From assembly GCA_937625935.1 (NCBI GenBank), contig OW569369.1, positions 124,001-188,000 of the forward strand: a stretch of DNA of 64,000 nt, read 5' to 3'. Below are positions 1 to 10,644 of this stretch, one piece after another. Each line of letters starts with the position of its first letter. Position 1 is the stretch's first letter. This DNA comes from Tetramitus jugosus (taxonomy: Eukaryota > Heterolobosea > Eutetramitea > Acrasida > Vahlkampfiidae). Below the pieces are notes generated by a model. The model ran no database searches, was not told the origin of the DNA, and worked only from the letters and a program-made list of their open reading frames with translations. The position numbers and the translations under genes were made by a program.

Positions 1-763
1 GCTTTTGATTTGATTGGGGCATTGACTCAACTTGTCAAACACCAAATGATCCTTCTTTGTCATTATGACTTCACAATCAACAAACAAGTGAATATCAGGA
101 TGTTTCAGTACGATCCGATCCATCACATCCATCAAGATATCAATTGAGAAATGCTTTGTAAATCTTATCTGACGAACTTGTTTCCACAACATTCTATGAT
201 CAAATATACAATATCTGCTCGAAGCTTCATCCAACATAACGTTGCAAAACATTCCAATGACTTTACCGTCGTACAATCGACCGTAGGACTCACTGACTGA
301 CTCATAGGGAATTTCAGACAATCGAACAAAGGGTCCAAACAAAAATATCAATTGTATCACATCACTGGGCAACTCCATAAACGTCAGCTCTCTCTTCTTG
401 TTTCTCTCAATCGCACATGAATCGTCATTCAATGTTTCACTAGTCATGAACGAGGCTTGATTGCTCGGAATCCAATCCATCTCATCCAACACGTAAACTG
501 ATTCTCTACTTGTGCCGCCCGTATAGTCAATATTCATCTGATTGAGTACGGTAGGGCACTGAGCTTCCTCGCTCAACTCTTCATTCGATGTGATCGTTGA
601 TCTCTTTGCAGGAAGTTGGGGAGATGATGAATTGGAAGATGGTGAGCTCGTGTATAACTCTTGTTCTTCTTCTCCGGTTTTCTTTGATGTTTTGCAGCAG
701 TCAAAGCAGTTGGGTCTCATTCTCTTCAGAGATCGATAGCAATACTGAACAGAGTCAACCATG
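1..763 (-). CDS. F-box-like protein, 3' end beyond window
   Basis: An open frame of 254 codons starts at ATG 763 on the minus strand and runs off the left edge, so the C-terminus is missing. An in-frame TGA six codons upstream supports this start. Residues 24-125 are polar and low in complexity (Ser/Glu/Thr rich). Around residues 128-190 there is an F-box-like pattern: a LPSDVIQLIF helix, then a Cys-containing segment and a MLWKQVRQI helix, as in proteins that dock substrates to SKP1-cullin ligases. The family call is inferred from pattern only. The substrate-binding part would lie outside the window. Confidence 0.5.
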
Positions 764-1005
764 TTATATTCTCCAAATCAATTGTTAACTAGAAGTTGAT
801 CAATAGTAATATTAATAATACCCCAAAGAATGATTGATTCCTTTTGGTCAGGCCCACACATGACAGTGCACAACGAAAACTGGAGTATGATACAATGAGG
901 GCCAAAAATGATCACCAGCACTAAAATATCGATTATTTTGCCCGCTTGTTTCTGTTCATCAAATTTGTTGAACTAGCAAAAAAAGCTTTCACACAGACAC
1001 AAACA

Positions 1006-1599
1006 ATGCAAAAAATGAAGGCGAATAAAGACGTGAATCAAAAGAAGGAGACGACTGCCCAACCTGAGGATGAAAGAGAGGCAATCGATATGAGCGATGT
1101 CCGGAAACAACAAAACAAGGAGGAAGAAGAAGCCAACTTTCGAATTTCTCAATTCATGGATTTTACGAATGATACAATCGATGAAAATGATGACGAAGCA
1201 GCGGCTACTACAACAATGGACACTGAAGAAGACAGCAACCTGACATTTGAAGAAAGAATTGCAAAGCACGAGCGATTATTATCATTTGCTTTTCCATTGA
1301 GTGCACATCATTTCTTGGAACAAGTGGATGACATGAAACTAAGTAAGAAGAGCATGCCAACAGAAACAGAAATCAATGACTATCTTGTAAATCCGAGTAG
1401 GGGTTATGGAATACGAGGACACATGTTCTATACGACACAACAAGCAACACTCAAAGGACAGAGAGAACGTACGCAATTGAAGAATCAGCTAAAGCTCAAG
1501 GGATACATGAATGCAGCCAAAAAGTTGTCAAAGGAGAAAAACCTGGACGCTGCTAGTGCCTTTGAGAAAAGAAAGAAGCTAATGAAGAGGAGACGATAA
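1006..1599 (+). CDS. Hypothetical charged coiled-coil-like protein (197 aa)
   Basis: The reading frame is open from 946, but that upstream part begins at TTG. The first ATG, at 1006, follows an ACACAAACA leader like those of neighbouring genes, so I start there. The protein is highly charged: an acidic middle containing runs such as NDDEAAA and TEEDS, then a Lys/Arg-rich C-terminus ending KKLMKRRR that could act as a nuclear or nucleolar signal. The segment NPSRGYGIRGHMFYTT looks conserved-like, but I do not recognise the family. No membrane segment or signal peptide is visible. Confidence 0.6.
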   Translation: MQKMKANKDVNQKKETTAQPEDEREAIDMSDVRKQQNKEEEEANFRISQFMDFTNDTIDENDDEAAATTTMDTEEDSNLTFEERIAKHERLLSFAFPLSAHHFLEQVDDMKLSKKSMPTETEINDYLVNPSRGYGIRGHMFYTTQQATLKGQRERTQLKNQLKLKGYMNAAKKLSKEKNLDAASAFEKRKKLMKRRR

Positions 1600-2066
1600 A
1601 AAAATTTCCATGTGACTCTCTGTCGTGTTTTCTTTCTTTTTCTCGCGAAAACTGTTTTTGATTACTCCTCTCATTTTTAGGCGCGTATTTCCTTCAAGTT
1701 TCTGATCTGTCATGACACATCGAATCTTTTTTCTGGAGGGAGATTAGTTACAACGGACAAACCAAATTTTGTAAAAATCGAATGCTTGTCAGTCATCAGT
1801 CGTCACTAATCCATGTCAAATATGTGACATGTCAACAAGGTGTGGATCATTGTCGACACAGGAGACAGGCTTGGGAACCATCAAAAACATTCCTTGGTTG
1901 GCGCAATACGATTCACACATTCCCAAACAACAAACAACAACATCAACAACAACAACTGCTGTATCTATATTCTCCCTTGTGTTTAACTCACACAACAACA
2001 ATCACCGAATCCTCCCAAACAAACAACAACAACTATTATTAACAACTACTAAAATTATAACTAAAC
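1600..2066 (+). promoter_or_regulatory. Myosin upstream region with CAA-rich leader
   Basis: This 467-bp gap between the small charged protein and myosin II holds no convincing gene. From about 1925 to 2060 it is dominated by CAA/ACAACA runs leading directly into the myosin ATG, the same leader style seen before several other genes here. A partial E2F-like core (TTTTTAGGCGCG) lies near 1674. Short overlapping frames in this stretch come from the CAA repeats. Confidence 0.5.
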
Positions 2067-5000
2067 ATGAGTGAAACAAGAAGAAGAAGAAGACAGGCAG
2101 ATGACTCCGGAGCAACATCCGCACCAAAGTCATCCTCCTCCTCAAAATCCGCCGCAGCAGCAGATGCATCCAACGTTGACACTGTCGATGAGAACATCAA
2201 GGTCGATTCCAATCTGTTTGTTCCAGACAAGGAACACGAATATGTCAATGCTCGTGTCATCTCCATGTCAGGCAACAAGGTTACTGTCGTCTTTGATGAA
2301 ACAAATGAAACAGCCGATTTCGATTTGAAGGATGTATATTTAAGGAACCCAAAGGCACTGCACGCCACTGATGATATGGCAAGATTGTCTCACTTGAGTG
2401 AACCTGCTGTGTTGGAGAATTTGAGACAGAGATATGACTTGAACAAGATTTATACTTATTCTGGTCTGTTTTTGGTGGCTGTCAATCCGTACAAGATGCT
2501 CCCCATCTACACCAATGAAGTCATCAAGAAGCACACGGGTAAGAGAAGAAACGATGTTGAGCCTCACGTGTACACCGTTGCCGATGTTGCCTATCGTCAA
2601 ATGTTGACCAACCAGATCAATCAATCCATGTTGGTCACTGGTGAGTCCGGTGCCGGTAAGACTGAAAACACAAAGAGAGTCATCCAGTACTTGACTGCCA
2701 TTGCCGGTGCACAGAGCGGTGGAGGTAAGCTTGAACAACAATTGTTGCAAACGAATCCATTGTTGGAAGCGTTCGGTAATGCAAAGACCTTGAGAAACAA
2801 CAACAGTTCTCGTTTCGGTAAGTTTATCGATATTGCGTTCAATGCCAGCGGATTCATTGCCGGTACCAAGATTGAGCACTACTTGTTGGAAACATCCAGA
2901 GTTGTCTTCCAAGCTGACGGTGAAAGAAATTTCCACTTCTTCTATCAAATGTGCAAGAACAATGAGGCCAGAAACAAGTATGGTCTCAAGGACGTTTCTC
3001 AATACTCGTACTTGAAGGCCGAGAGCGCTGTCGTACAGGGTATGGACGACGCTGCCGAATACGCTGAAACATTGAAGAGTGCCAGAATCATTGGTTTCTC
3101 CGAGGAGGAGATTGATAACATTCAGAGAGCTTCTGCTGCCATTTTGCACCTCGGTAACGTTGTGTTCAATCCGGATGATGAAACTGAGGGATCATTGGTC
3201 GCCAACCATGAACCAACTCAAATTGCTTCTCGATTGTTGGGTGTGGATCAAACTGCTTTGGAAAGAGCATTTACCAACCCAATGTACAAGTCTGGAAAGG
3301 ACTTGATCCAAACCAATGCTACACCTGAACAGGCCAGCAACAACAGACACTCATTGGTCAAGAGTTTGTACTTGAGATTGTTCGATTGGATCGTTTCAAG
3401 AATCAACCAGAACCTCGTGTCCAAGGAAGCAATCAAGAACTCTATCGGTGTTCTGGATATTGCCGGTTTCGAAATCTTTGACTACAACTCTTTTGAACAA
3501 CTCTGCATCAATTTCACCAATGAAAAGTTGCAACAATTCTTCAACAATCACATGTTCAAGAAGGAACAAGAGGAGTACATGAAGGAAAAGATCAACTGGG
3601 TGTTCGAGGACTTTGGTCTCGACTTGCAACCAACTATTGACTTGATTGAGAAGAAGGGTGGTATTTTGGACATTTTGGACAACAATACCTTCATGTCTGC
3701 TTCATCTGACAATGGATTCGCATTGGCTGTCATCAAGGCTCACGAAACTAAGTCCGTGTTCGGCAAGGACAGATTCGATGCCACCAAGTTCAGCGTTAAG
3801 CATTATGCTGGTACTGTACCATACAACACTGAGAACTGGTTGAGCAAGAACGTTGATCCATTGAACGACGACTGTAAGAAGGTCATGAACGCATCTACCA
3901 TTGATTACTTTAGAGCATTGTTCCCAATTGACTCATCTGAGGCTGCAAGAGGCTCTGGTGCCAGATTCAACACTGTTGGTGGTCAACACAGAGAACAATT
4001 GACTGTTTTGATGAATGTCTTGAAGGCAACTGAGCCTCACTTCATCAGATGTATCAAGCCTAACGAATTGCAAAAGCCTGGCATCATTCAAAACAGACCA
4101 GTTTTGGAACAATTGAAGTGCAATGGTGTGTTGGAAGGTATTAGAATCTCCAGAAAGGGTTATCCAGGTAGAATCAAGTATGCTGATTTCTTGAGAAGAT
4201 ATGGCTTGTTGGCTGATAAGACCAAGTTGGCAGAGACTGTTGATCCAAAGGCCAAGTGCAAGTTGGTCACTGCTATCTGCAACATGAACGAAGGATCCGA
4301 TTACCAATTGGGTCAAACCAAGGTGTTCTTAAGAGCTGGTCAAGAAGCTCGCTTGGAAGAAGCAAGAGAAGCCAGATTGGAAACTGTCATGATTGTCGCT
4401 CAAGCTGCATGCAAGGGTGGTTATGAGAGAAAGAGATTGGGCAACATGTTGAAGAAGATCAACTCTGCCAAGCTCCTCCAAAGAAACTACCGTGCCTATC
4501 AACAATTGAAGGACTGGAACTGGTTCCAACTCTTCCAGAGAGCTCGTCCATTGGTTGCTCAAATGAAGAAGGACAACGCCAAGTTGTCCGAGTTGCAAGA
4601 TGAAATCGAAGACTTAAAGGAAGACGTCGAGCACGAGTTGGCTGTTCTTGCTGAGAAGAACAAGGCAAGAGATGCAGTTCAATCTCAAATCGATGGCTTG
4701 AAGAAGTTGTTGCAAGAGAACGCTTCCAAGTACTCCAACATTCAAAAGGATATTGAAGGTTTGCAAGCTGACTTGAAGAAGAAGGAATCTGAATTGCAAT
4801 TCATCCTCGGTGAGAAGCAATCCAAGGACAGTGAGTTGCAACACTACAACTTGCAATTGGACGGTATCAGAAAGCAAATCATTGAGAAGGAGAGAGAAGC
4901 TGAAGATATGGAAGAGCAAATCAAGGACAACCAACAAGCTATCAAGTTGATGGGATCTGATGAAGACACCAAGAACAATGAAATCTTCAGAGCCAAGCAA

Positions 5001-7856
5001 CAAATCAAGGAACTCGAAGATGAGATCAAGAACTTGAAGCAAGACATTGAGAAGGAGCACTCTGAACAACAAAACGTCAAGCAAGTTCAACGTAACTTGG
5101 AAGACAGATTGAGAGACACTCAAGCCAAGTTGGAGACTGAAGCTAAGGCTAGAAAGGACAAGGAAGACAAATTGAGAGATTTGTTGAGTACTATCAAGCA
5201 AGCTCAAAGCGAGTTGAATGCTGAGAAGACCAAGGGATTGAACTTGGACTCTGAAATTGGCAGAGCTACCGCTGAGAAGGAAGCCTCTGAAGAAGAATTG
5301 GCTGAAAAGTCCAAGTTGTTCGATGAGTTGAGCAGACAAAAGAAGCAAATTGATGCTCAAATTGCTGACTTGAGCAGAAGATACGAAGAAGAAGTCAGAA
5401 GCAGACAAGGAGCTGAAACCAAGAACAGACACTTGCAAGGCGAAATCGCTGAAGCCAAGATGCAAATCGATGGCTTGTTGGAGACTCAATCTTCCCTCGA
5501 AGATGAAATTGCTTCCTTGAGATCTGAAATCGAAGAATTGAAGCAAAAGATTCACGATCTCGAAGATGACATTGAAGAGATCGAAGAGAAGAACTCTGAT
5601 ATCGAAAAGCAATTGCAAGACATCAAGTTCAACTTGGAAGCTGAAGTCAAGAGAACCAAGGAAGATTTGGAGAGAATCAACAAGAGACACGAAGATGCTG
5701 TTCGTGACTTCACCGACCAATTGGAACAATTGGCACAAGGTACTGACCAAGTCGACAAGAAGTACAGAAAGGCCGATGGTGACTACAAGAAGCTCAAGCG
5801 TCAATATGAGGATGCTCAAAGAGCAAAGGAAGAAGCTGAGCAAAAGGTTGCCAAGCTTGAAAACGACGTTCACAGCGGTGGTTCCGACATCGACTCCTTG
5901 AGAAGAGAGAGCGAAAAGTTGGAAGCTCAAAAGCGTGAGGTCGAAAGTATCAAGAAGGACTTGGAAATGTTGTTGTCCTCTGAGAAGGAAGAACTCTCTC
6001 GTCAAAACTTGAAGAAGTCTCAATTGAAGAGAGAAGTTGATGACTTGAAGGAGAGAGCTGACCATTTGGATGAAGAGAAGCAAACATTGGAGGAATTGAA
6101 GTCCAAGGATGAATCCATTGTCAATGATTTGCAAACTTCTGTCACTGCTGAACGTGATACCAACAACAAGAGCAAGAGTGAGCTTGGTTATGCTCGAAAG
6201 GCATTGGATGAGTTGCAAAGCAAGTACAACCAATTGTTGGACGAGAAGACTAGAGTTGAATCTGGAATCAGAGGAAACGACTCTCAATTGTCAGACATTG
6301 CTGCCAGTCTCGAAGCCGAGAAGAATGCCAAAGCCAATCTTGAGAAGAAGAAGAAGGCTTTGGAGTCTGATATGAAGAAGTTGAAGGACGAACTCGCTTC
6401 TACTCAAAGCAAGATTAGAGATGAGACCAATGGAGCTCAAAACATTGAGCAACAATTGAGAGAGTCCGAAGTTGCTTTGTCTACTCAAAGAAGCGGCAAC
6501 AACGATATCAACAGAGCGCTCAAGAATGTTCAGACTGAAATGGCTGCTGTTCTTGAAAAGTTGAGAGAATCTGAGGCTGCTTACAAGAAGTTGAAGGAGG
6601 AGAAGGGTGGCTTGAAGAAGTCCGCCGATGGTTTGGGTGAGCAAAAGGAAGAGTTGAACGAACAGATCCAATCTGTCAACTCTCAACTTCAACAATTGAA
6701 GAGCAAGTTGGCTCAACAACAAACCAAGACTCAACAAGAATCTGGTTTGAAGAGTCAATTGGAGGCTGAGAACAACAGAATTCACTCTGAGATCTCCAGA
6801 TCAAAGGACGAGAAGTCTTCTGAGAACACTCAATTGAAGTCTTTGATGGAACAGTTGAAGTCTCAATTGCAATCCTTTGACAACGACAGCTCTCGTGAAA
6901 TCAAACAATTGCAAGATGAGAAGAATGCCATCAAGAAGGAACTCAAGCAAATCCAAAAGGAGTTGGCCAACAAGCCTGCTGATGGTCTTGACACTCAGGC
7001 CTATGACAACTTGAAGAGAGAATTCGAGTTGGAGTTGGCCAAGTTGAAGGCTAAGCTCGATGAGGAACTCACTGCAAGAAACAATGCAGAGGCCAGAAAG
7101 AGAGCCATTGAGTATCAAATCGGTGAAACAAGAGACTTGTTGAACAATGAAGAGAGATTGAGAAAGAAGACTGAGACTCAAAAGAGAGCTTTGGCTTTGG
7201 AGGCTGATGAATTGAGAGAGTTGGCTGAAGAAGCTGAGGACTTGAGAGAGGAGATCAACAACTTGAGAGGTGATCAAGAAGGTCAAGTCAGCAGCCTAAA
7301 GGGTGAATTGGAAACTGAGAGACAACTCAGAATGCAAGCTGACGAGATTGATCAAAGAATCAAGCGCGAGTCTGAATCATTGAAACTCGAGCTCGAGCAA
7401 GAGAAGTCCAAGTTGGTTGACAATCAGAGAAGAATTGAACAACAATACGAATCTGAGATTGCTGAGTTGAACCAATTGCTCAACAAGGCAAAGAGAGACA
7501 GAACTAACACCTCTGCTTCATCCAAGAAGATGGACCGAGATGTGAGAGAGTTGAACAGAAGAGTTCAACAAGAGTCTGTCGAAAAGTCTGAGGCTCTGCA
7601 AAAGTTGTCTCAAGCTGAACGTGACTTCAAGTTGCTCAAGAACAAGTATGACCAAGATACCTTCGATATTGAGAAGGCTGAACAAGACAAGGCTAGAATT
7701 GAACAAAATGTTACACGAGAACAAGAAAGAATTGCTGACTTGGAGGATGAGTTGGCAAAGCTCAGAATTCAGATCGCTAACGAACGTAAGAGATCATCTC
7801 AAATGAAGAGAAAGATGTCTTCAATGAGAGGTGGTGACTCTGACGATGAGTACTAA
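2067..7856 (+). CDS. Conventional (class II) myosin heavy chain
   Basis: A 1,929-residue intronless motor protein that forms actin-activated bipolar filaments in the cortex and cleavage furrow. A short basic/Ser-rich N-terminus is followed by an SH3-like subdomain (residues about 48-95). The motor has P-loop GESGAGKT at 192-199, switch I NNNSSRFG near 246, and switch II DIAGFEIF at 464. The neck has IQ-like helices and ends in WNWFQLF at 817, the usual head-tail junction. The remaining roughly 1,090 residues form one continuous heptad coiled coil with little non-helical tailpiece, ending RGGDSDDEY. Length and layout match myosin II heavy chains. Codon use is strongly biased (TTG, AAG, GAA), consistent with high expression. 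Confidence 0.97.
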   Translation: MSETRRRRRQADDSGATSAPKSSSSSKSAAAADASNVDTVDENIKVDSNLFVPDKEHEYVNARVISMSGNKVTVVFDETNETADFDLKDVYLRNPKALHATDDMARLSHLSEPAVLENLRQRYDLNKIYTYSGLFLVAVNPYKMLPIYTNEVIKKHTGKRRNDVEPHVYTVADVAYRQMLTNQINQSMLVTGESGAGKTENTKRVIQYLTAIAGAQSGGGKLEQQLLQTNPLLEAFGNAKTLRNNNSSRFGKFIDIAFNASGFIAGTKIEHYLLETSRVVFQADGERNFHFFYQMCKNNEARNKYGLKDVSQYSYLKAESAVVQGMDDAAEYAETLKSARIIGFSEEEIDNIQRASAAILHLGNVVFNPDDETEGSLVANHEPTQIASRLLGVDQTALERAFTNPMYKSGKDLIQTNATPEQASNNRHSLVKSLYLRLFDWIVSRINQNLVSKEAIKNSIGVLDIAGFEIFDYNSFEQLCINFTNEKLQQFFNNHMFKKEQEEYMKEKINWVFEDFGLDLQPTIDLIEKKGGILDILDNNTFMSASSDNGFALAVIKAHETKSVFGKDRFDATKFSVKHYAGTVPYNTENWLSKNVDPLNDDCKKVMNASTIDYFRALFPIDSSEAARGSGARFNTVGGQHREQLTVLMNVLKATEPHFIRCIKPNELQKPGIIQNRPVLEQLKCNGVLEGIRISRKGYPGRIKYADFLRRYGLLADKTKLAETVDPKAKCKLVTAICNMNEGSDYQLGQTKVFLRAGQEARLEEAREARLETVMIVAQAACKGGYERKRLGNMLKKINSAKLLQRNYRAYQQLKDWNWFQLFQRARPLVAQMKKDNAKLSELQDEIEDLKEDVEHELAVLAEKNKARDAVQSQIDGLKKLLQENASKYSNIQKDIEGLQADLKKKESELQFILGEKQSKDSELQHYNLQLDGIRKQIIEKEREAEDMEEQIKDNQQAIKLMGSDEDTKNNEIFRAKQQIKELEDEIKNLKQDIEKEHSEQQNVKQVQRNLEDRLRDTQAKLETEAKARKDKEDKLRDLLSTIKQAQSELNAEKTKGLNLDSEIGRATAEKEASEEELAEKSKLFDELSRQKKQIDAQIADLSRRYEEEVRSRQGAETKNRHLQGEIAEAKMQIDGLLETQSSLEDEIASLRSEIEELKQKIHDLEDDIEEIEEKNSDIEKQLQDIKFNLEAEVKRTKEDLERINKRHEDAVRDFTDQLEQLAQGTDQVDKKYRKADGDYKKLKRQYEDAQRAKEEAEQKVAKLENDVHSGGSDIDSLRRESEKLEAQKREVESIKKDLEMLLSSEKEELSRQNLKKSQLKREVDDLKERADHLDEEKQTLEELKSKDESIVNDLQTSVTAERDTNNKSKSELGYARKALDELQSKYNQLLDEKTRVESGIRGNDSQLSDIAASLEAEKNAKANLEKKKKALESDMKKLKDELASTQSKIRDETNGAQNIEQQLRESEVALSTQRSGNNDINRALKNVQTEMAAVLEKLRESEAAYKKLKEEKGGLKKSADGLGEQKEELNEQIQSVNSQLQQLKSKLAQQQTKTQQESGLKSQLEAENNRIHSEISRSKDEKSSENTQLKSLMEQLKSQLQSFDNDSSREIKQLQDEKNAIKKELKQIQKELANKPADGLDTQAYDNLKREFELELAKLKAKLDEELTARNNAEARKRAIEYQIGETRDLLNNEERLRKKTETQKRALALEADELRELAEEAEDLREEINNLRGDQEGQVSSLKGELETERQLRMQADEIDQRIKRESESLKLELEQEKSKLVDNQRRIEQQYESEIAELNQLLNKAKRDRTNTSASSKKMDRDVRELNRRVQQESVEKSEALQKLSQAERDFKLLKNKYDQDTFDIEKAEQDKARIEQNVTREQERIADLEDELAKLRIQIANERKRSSQMKRKMSSMRGGDSDDEY

Positions 7857-7908
7857 ATCAAAAACCAAATACTAATAGTTGTATAAAATAGAATAAATCA
7901 GTTGTTAA

Positions 7909-9313
7909 TTAATCTATGGAAGCATATTTTCTCATCGCTCTTCTGAACATGTCCAATGTTATCCCTTCAAAGTCCGAGTCCAGTCTGTCTCTTTGCTTCA
8001 CAAATTCAATTTCTGAGGCAAAATCTTCGATGGCCAAGTTGTAAATGTGATCAAAGTCAGAATCATCGTCAAGAGCCCCACTCGTTAAAATCAAATCTTT
8101 CATCAACTCTTTGTCAATAACTGAATCAAAATCATCTTCATTTAATCCCTTGTAAATGAATCTGTTGGGATACAAACTGGCATTTGCGGCCGGGTCTTTG
8201 CCGTAGTTTTGAGGGTCTGCAATCGATTTGACCTTTGGGGCCTTAATGTCGTATCTGATTGTTGGAACTCCAAACACCCTGTCATTTGATATTCGATTTC
8301 TGTATCCATAGTGAAGAGATTGCCCTAGATCTGGATCTGGGGCTTGCTCCTCCGCGGAATAGTCTCCCTTTATGCATTCAAGAGCTCCCCATTCATCACC
8401 TGGAGTCTTCTTGCCAAAAACATAATTTTCATCAAATTCTGCATCACCAGACTTCTTGATTCTACCCACAGGATCACGTGAAGTCTCAATAAATCGACTC
8501 TGCAGTTCTGAAACAATCGCTGGTTCATTGTTAAAGTTTGATTTCTTATCCAATTGATTAGGGTGAATGCACTTTGCTGCTCCATTCTGCTCTTCTGCTC
8601 TGAACAAACCAAATCGATGTTCTGCAGGATCGGGTATCTTTGTGTTTTCCCAGTCATAATTTCTCTTCATCTGCTCACCAGCATCGTATCCTTTATGAGT
8701 TTTAATGTACAATTGCCTCGCTTCTTCATCATTGTGATGAACATCTTTCGGGAAGAGTAATTCCTTGGCTGTAATATCCATGTTAGATTTCACTCCAAAA
8801 CGGTAGCTTGCGTCCTTTGTATACTGAGGTAGTTGATATCCAACAGAGGAGGATTTACTAAGAGGTTCCTTCTTGGCTGAACGATAGATGGATTCATTTT
8901 TGCTTCTCAGGTAATCCAACAACGGATTGGATTCATCTGGATTGACCACATCTCGTGCTCTTTCACTCCTATCAGTTCTCTTGCCAAATCTATCGTCAGG
9001 GTATTGGTCTTCAGTGTACCCAAAATGCCTAGACGCAGCTCCAGGTTGATGCAATGAGTTTCGGTACCTCTTGACCTCCTTTGGAGTCTCGGGTAGTAGG
9101 TCATAAATGTCCGTGCGAATCGTTTTGGCTACACTGTGGTCATCTTTAGCCGTGCTGATTCCATACTATGTTTGTTCATTCAAGGAATAAGAAGGATATC
9201 ATTGTTAGACGTTAGAAAATACAGAGCTTCATCCCTAGCCGTAGATTAGAGTTCTTAGCTTAGACACATACCCTCTTGATATGTCTGTAGTTGTCCCTCG
9301 GTTGCGCGCTCAT
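7909..9313 (-). CDS. EFHB/FAP21-like ciliary microtubule inner protein
   Basis: Two exons: 9313-9272 and 9165-7909, joined across a 106-nt GTATGT...AG intron with CTAAC branch candidates, giving about 432 residues. The first exon (ATG AGC GCG CAA) restores a start for an otherwise ATG-less frame. The protein repeats short RFG/VFG-centred motifs (RYGI, HFGY, RFGV, RFGL, VFGK, VFGV) and has a NYG...LYPNRF segment typical of the EFHB family, which binds inside axonemal doublet microtubules. The C-terminus is acidic and helical, where the family has EF-hand-like elements. The family call is from memory of motif style. The gene converges on myosin with 52 bp between stops and shares a promoter with the oxygenase gene. 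Confidence 0.6.
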
Positions 9314-9348
9314 GACTGTTTTTTTTATCCGTACGGAAGCGGCTATAA

Positions 9349-9360
9349 TTTTGGCGGGAA
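9349..9360 (+). promoter_or_regulatory. E2F-like site TTTTGGCGGGAA
   Basis: A perfect match to the classical E2F/DP consensus (TTTSGCGSGAA class) lies in the divergent promoter between the EFHB-like gene (start 9313, minus) and the MpaB-like gene (start 9564, plus). Similar sites recur through the window. Confidence 0.5.
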
Positions 9361-9563
9361 GCGTCACCAATCACAGACTCCTCACGAATCGGGGTAAGTC
9401 CACACATAAAAAAAGTCTCCTTGCGACGGAAAAGTCAGAAAAATTGGCACCCACCTCCTCACTCGAGATCTCAAGTGACAGACAGGAGTTCACAAAACGC
9501 TTCTTTGTTTTCAGACAAAATAAAACAACAACAAAACGAACATACAGACACAGAATAAACCAT

Positions 9564-10583
9564 ATGCTCCTCATACCGTTCATTGCTTTGTTGTTGGTCG
9601 CCATTTCTCTGACATTGCTCTACTATCATGTGATTCATGTGAGAAGTGAGAGGTGGAAGCTGCGTGATCACATTCTGACTCTTGATCCTCGCAAGAACCA
9701 CTCAGAGATTATCAACTGGATATACTATACAGAGTTCCCATTCTTGGCTCACAAGGCCCTTGAATTTGCATTCTTCAGGACTTATGGTATCCCATCTGTT
9801 TCTAAACTGTTGGACAAGACTGGTGGTTTCGCTCCGGAGAAGATTGGAAAGCGATATGATGACACAGAGTTGTTGATGAGAGAGATGATGGAGCAAGGTG
9901 GTGCGAGTGCACGTGCTGATATTGCCATTCAGAGAATGAATTTCATTCATAGTCAATATCGGATTGACAATGTTGACTTCATCTATGTTTGGGCACTGTT
10001 TGTGGTGGAGTCTGTTCGATGGATTGATCGATTCGAGTACAGAAAGACAACAGATGTGGAGAAGCAGGCCTTCTACTATCACTGGGTTGAAATTGGTCAC
10101 AAAATGGGTATCAAAGACCTTCCAAAGAGCTTTGAGGACACTATGAACTACATGGAGCACTTTGAGAAGAAGCACATGGTCTATCAGCCTTCTAATCATC
10201 GAATTGCTGATCACACTGTGAATCTCTTCCTATCTGCTGTTCCATTTCATTCACTCAAGCAACTCGGTCGAATTGCAATCTATTCAATGCTGGACGAACG
10301 ATTATCCAAGTCGTTGGGTTATCCTGTGTGGCCAAGAAGGATACTGGGCGCTCTGACAGATTCTGTTCTGTTGCTTCGAGGTCAATTTATACGATACTTT
10401 ATGCTCCCAAGAAAAACTCCATTGTATCGTTTAGGAACGATCGATGAATCCACAGGTATTCGACAACTGAACTATCATTTATATGATGTTGTGTATCCGA
10501 ATGGTTATGATCTCAAGGGATTAGGTCCAGTGGGATGTCCTTATGGAAAACTAGCGTCCAGTGGCTCGAAATTACAAAAGTAA
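9564..10583 (+). CDS. ER-bound oxygenase MpaB/rubber-oxygenase-like (DUF2236) protein
   Basis: A 339-residue protein. The frame is open upstream to 9291, but only from TTG; ATG 9564 follows a CAGACACAGAATAAACC leader and gives an immediate membrane anchor, MLLIPFIALLLVAISLTLLYYH, so I start there. The body carries the family hallmarks: RMNFIHSQYRI, FIYVWALFVVESVRWIDRF and an IGHKMGI-DLP stretch, then a conserved C-terminal half. The family is heme-associated and includes fungal MpaB, which cleaves a farnesyl chain at the ER; the substrate here is unknown. It is divergent from the EFHB-like gene and convergent with the decarboxylase-like gene. Confidence 0.8.
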   Translation: MLLIPFIALLLVAISLTLLYYHVIHVRSERWKLRDHILTLDPRKNHSEIINWIYYTEFPFLAHKALEFAFFRTYGIPSVSKLLDKTGGFAPEKIGKRYDDTELLMREMMEQGGASARADIAIQRMNFIHSQYRIDNVDFIYVWALFVVESVRWIDRFEYRKTTDVEKQAFYYHWVEIGHKMGIKDLPKSFEDTMNYMEHFEKKHMVYQPSNHRIADHTVNLFLSAVPFHSLKQLGRIAIYSMLDERLSKSLGYPVWPRRILGALTDSVLLLRGQFIRYFMLPRKTPLYRLGTIDESTGIRQLNYHLYDVVYPNGYDLKGLGPVGCPYGKLASSGSKLQK

Positions 10584-10644
10584 AAGAGTAAATGTATCAT
10601 TAGTTATTATATCCAGCAATTGTTTGTTTTGTTCGAATGGTTTC

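Noticed and set aside
2340-3149. 269-codon antisense frame in the myosin motor
   Set aside because: Same cause: a biased sense strand. The sense frame is an unambiguous myosin.
4614-6287. 557-codon open frame antisense to the myosin tail
   Set aside because: It is Leu/Ser-rich, the mirror image of coiled-coil codons (GAA, TTG, AAG); biased codons in the tail keep the opposite frame free of stops. No family features.
9291-9563. Extension of the MpaB-like gene to an upstream TTG or ATG 9312
   Set aside because: It overlaps exon 1 of the divergent EFHB-like gene and the E2F-like site, and displaces the membrane anchor from the N-terminus.
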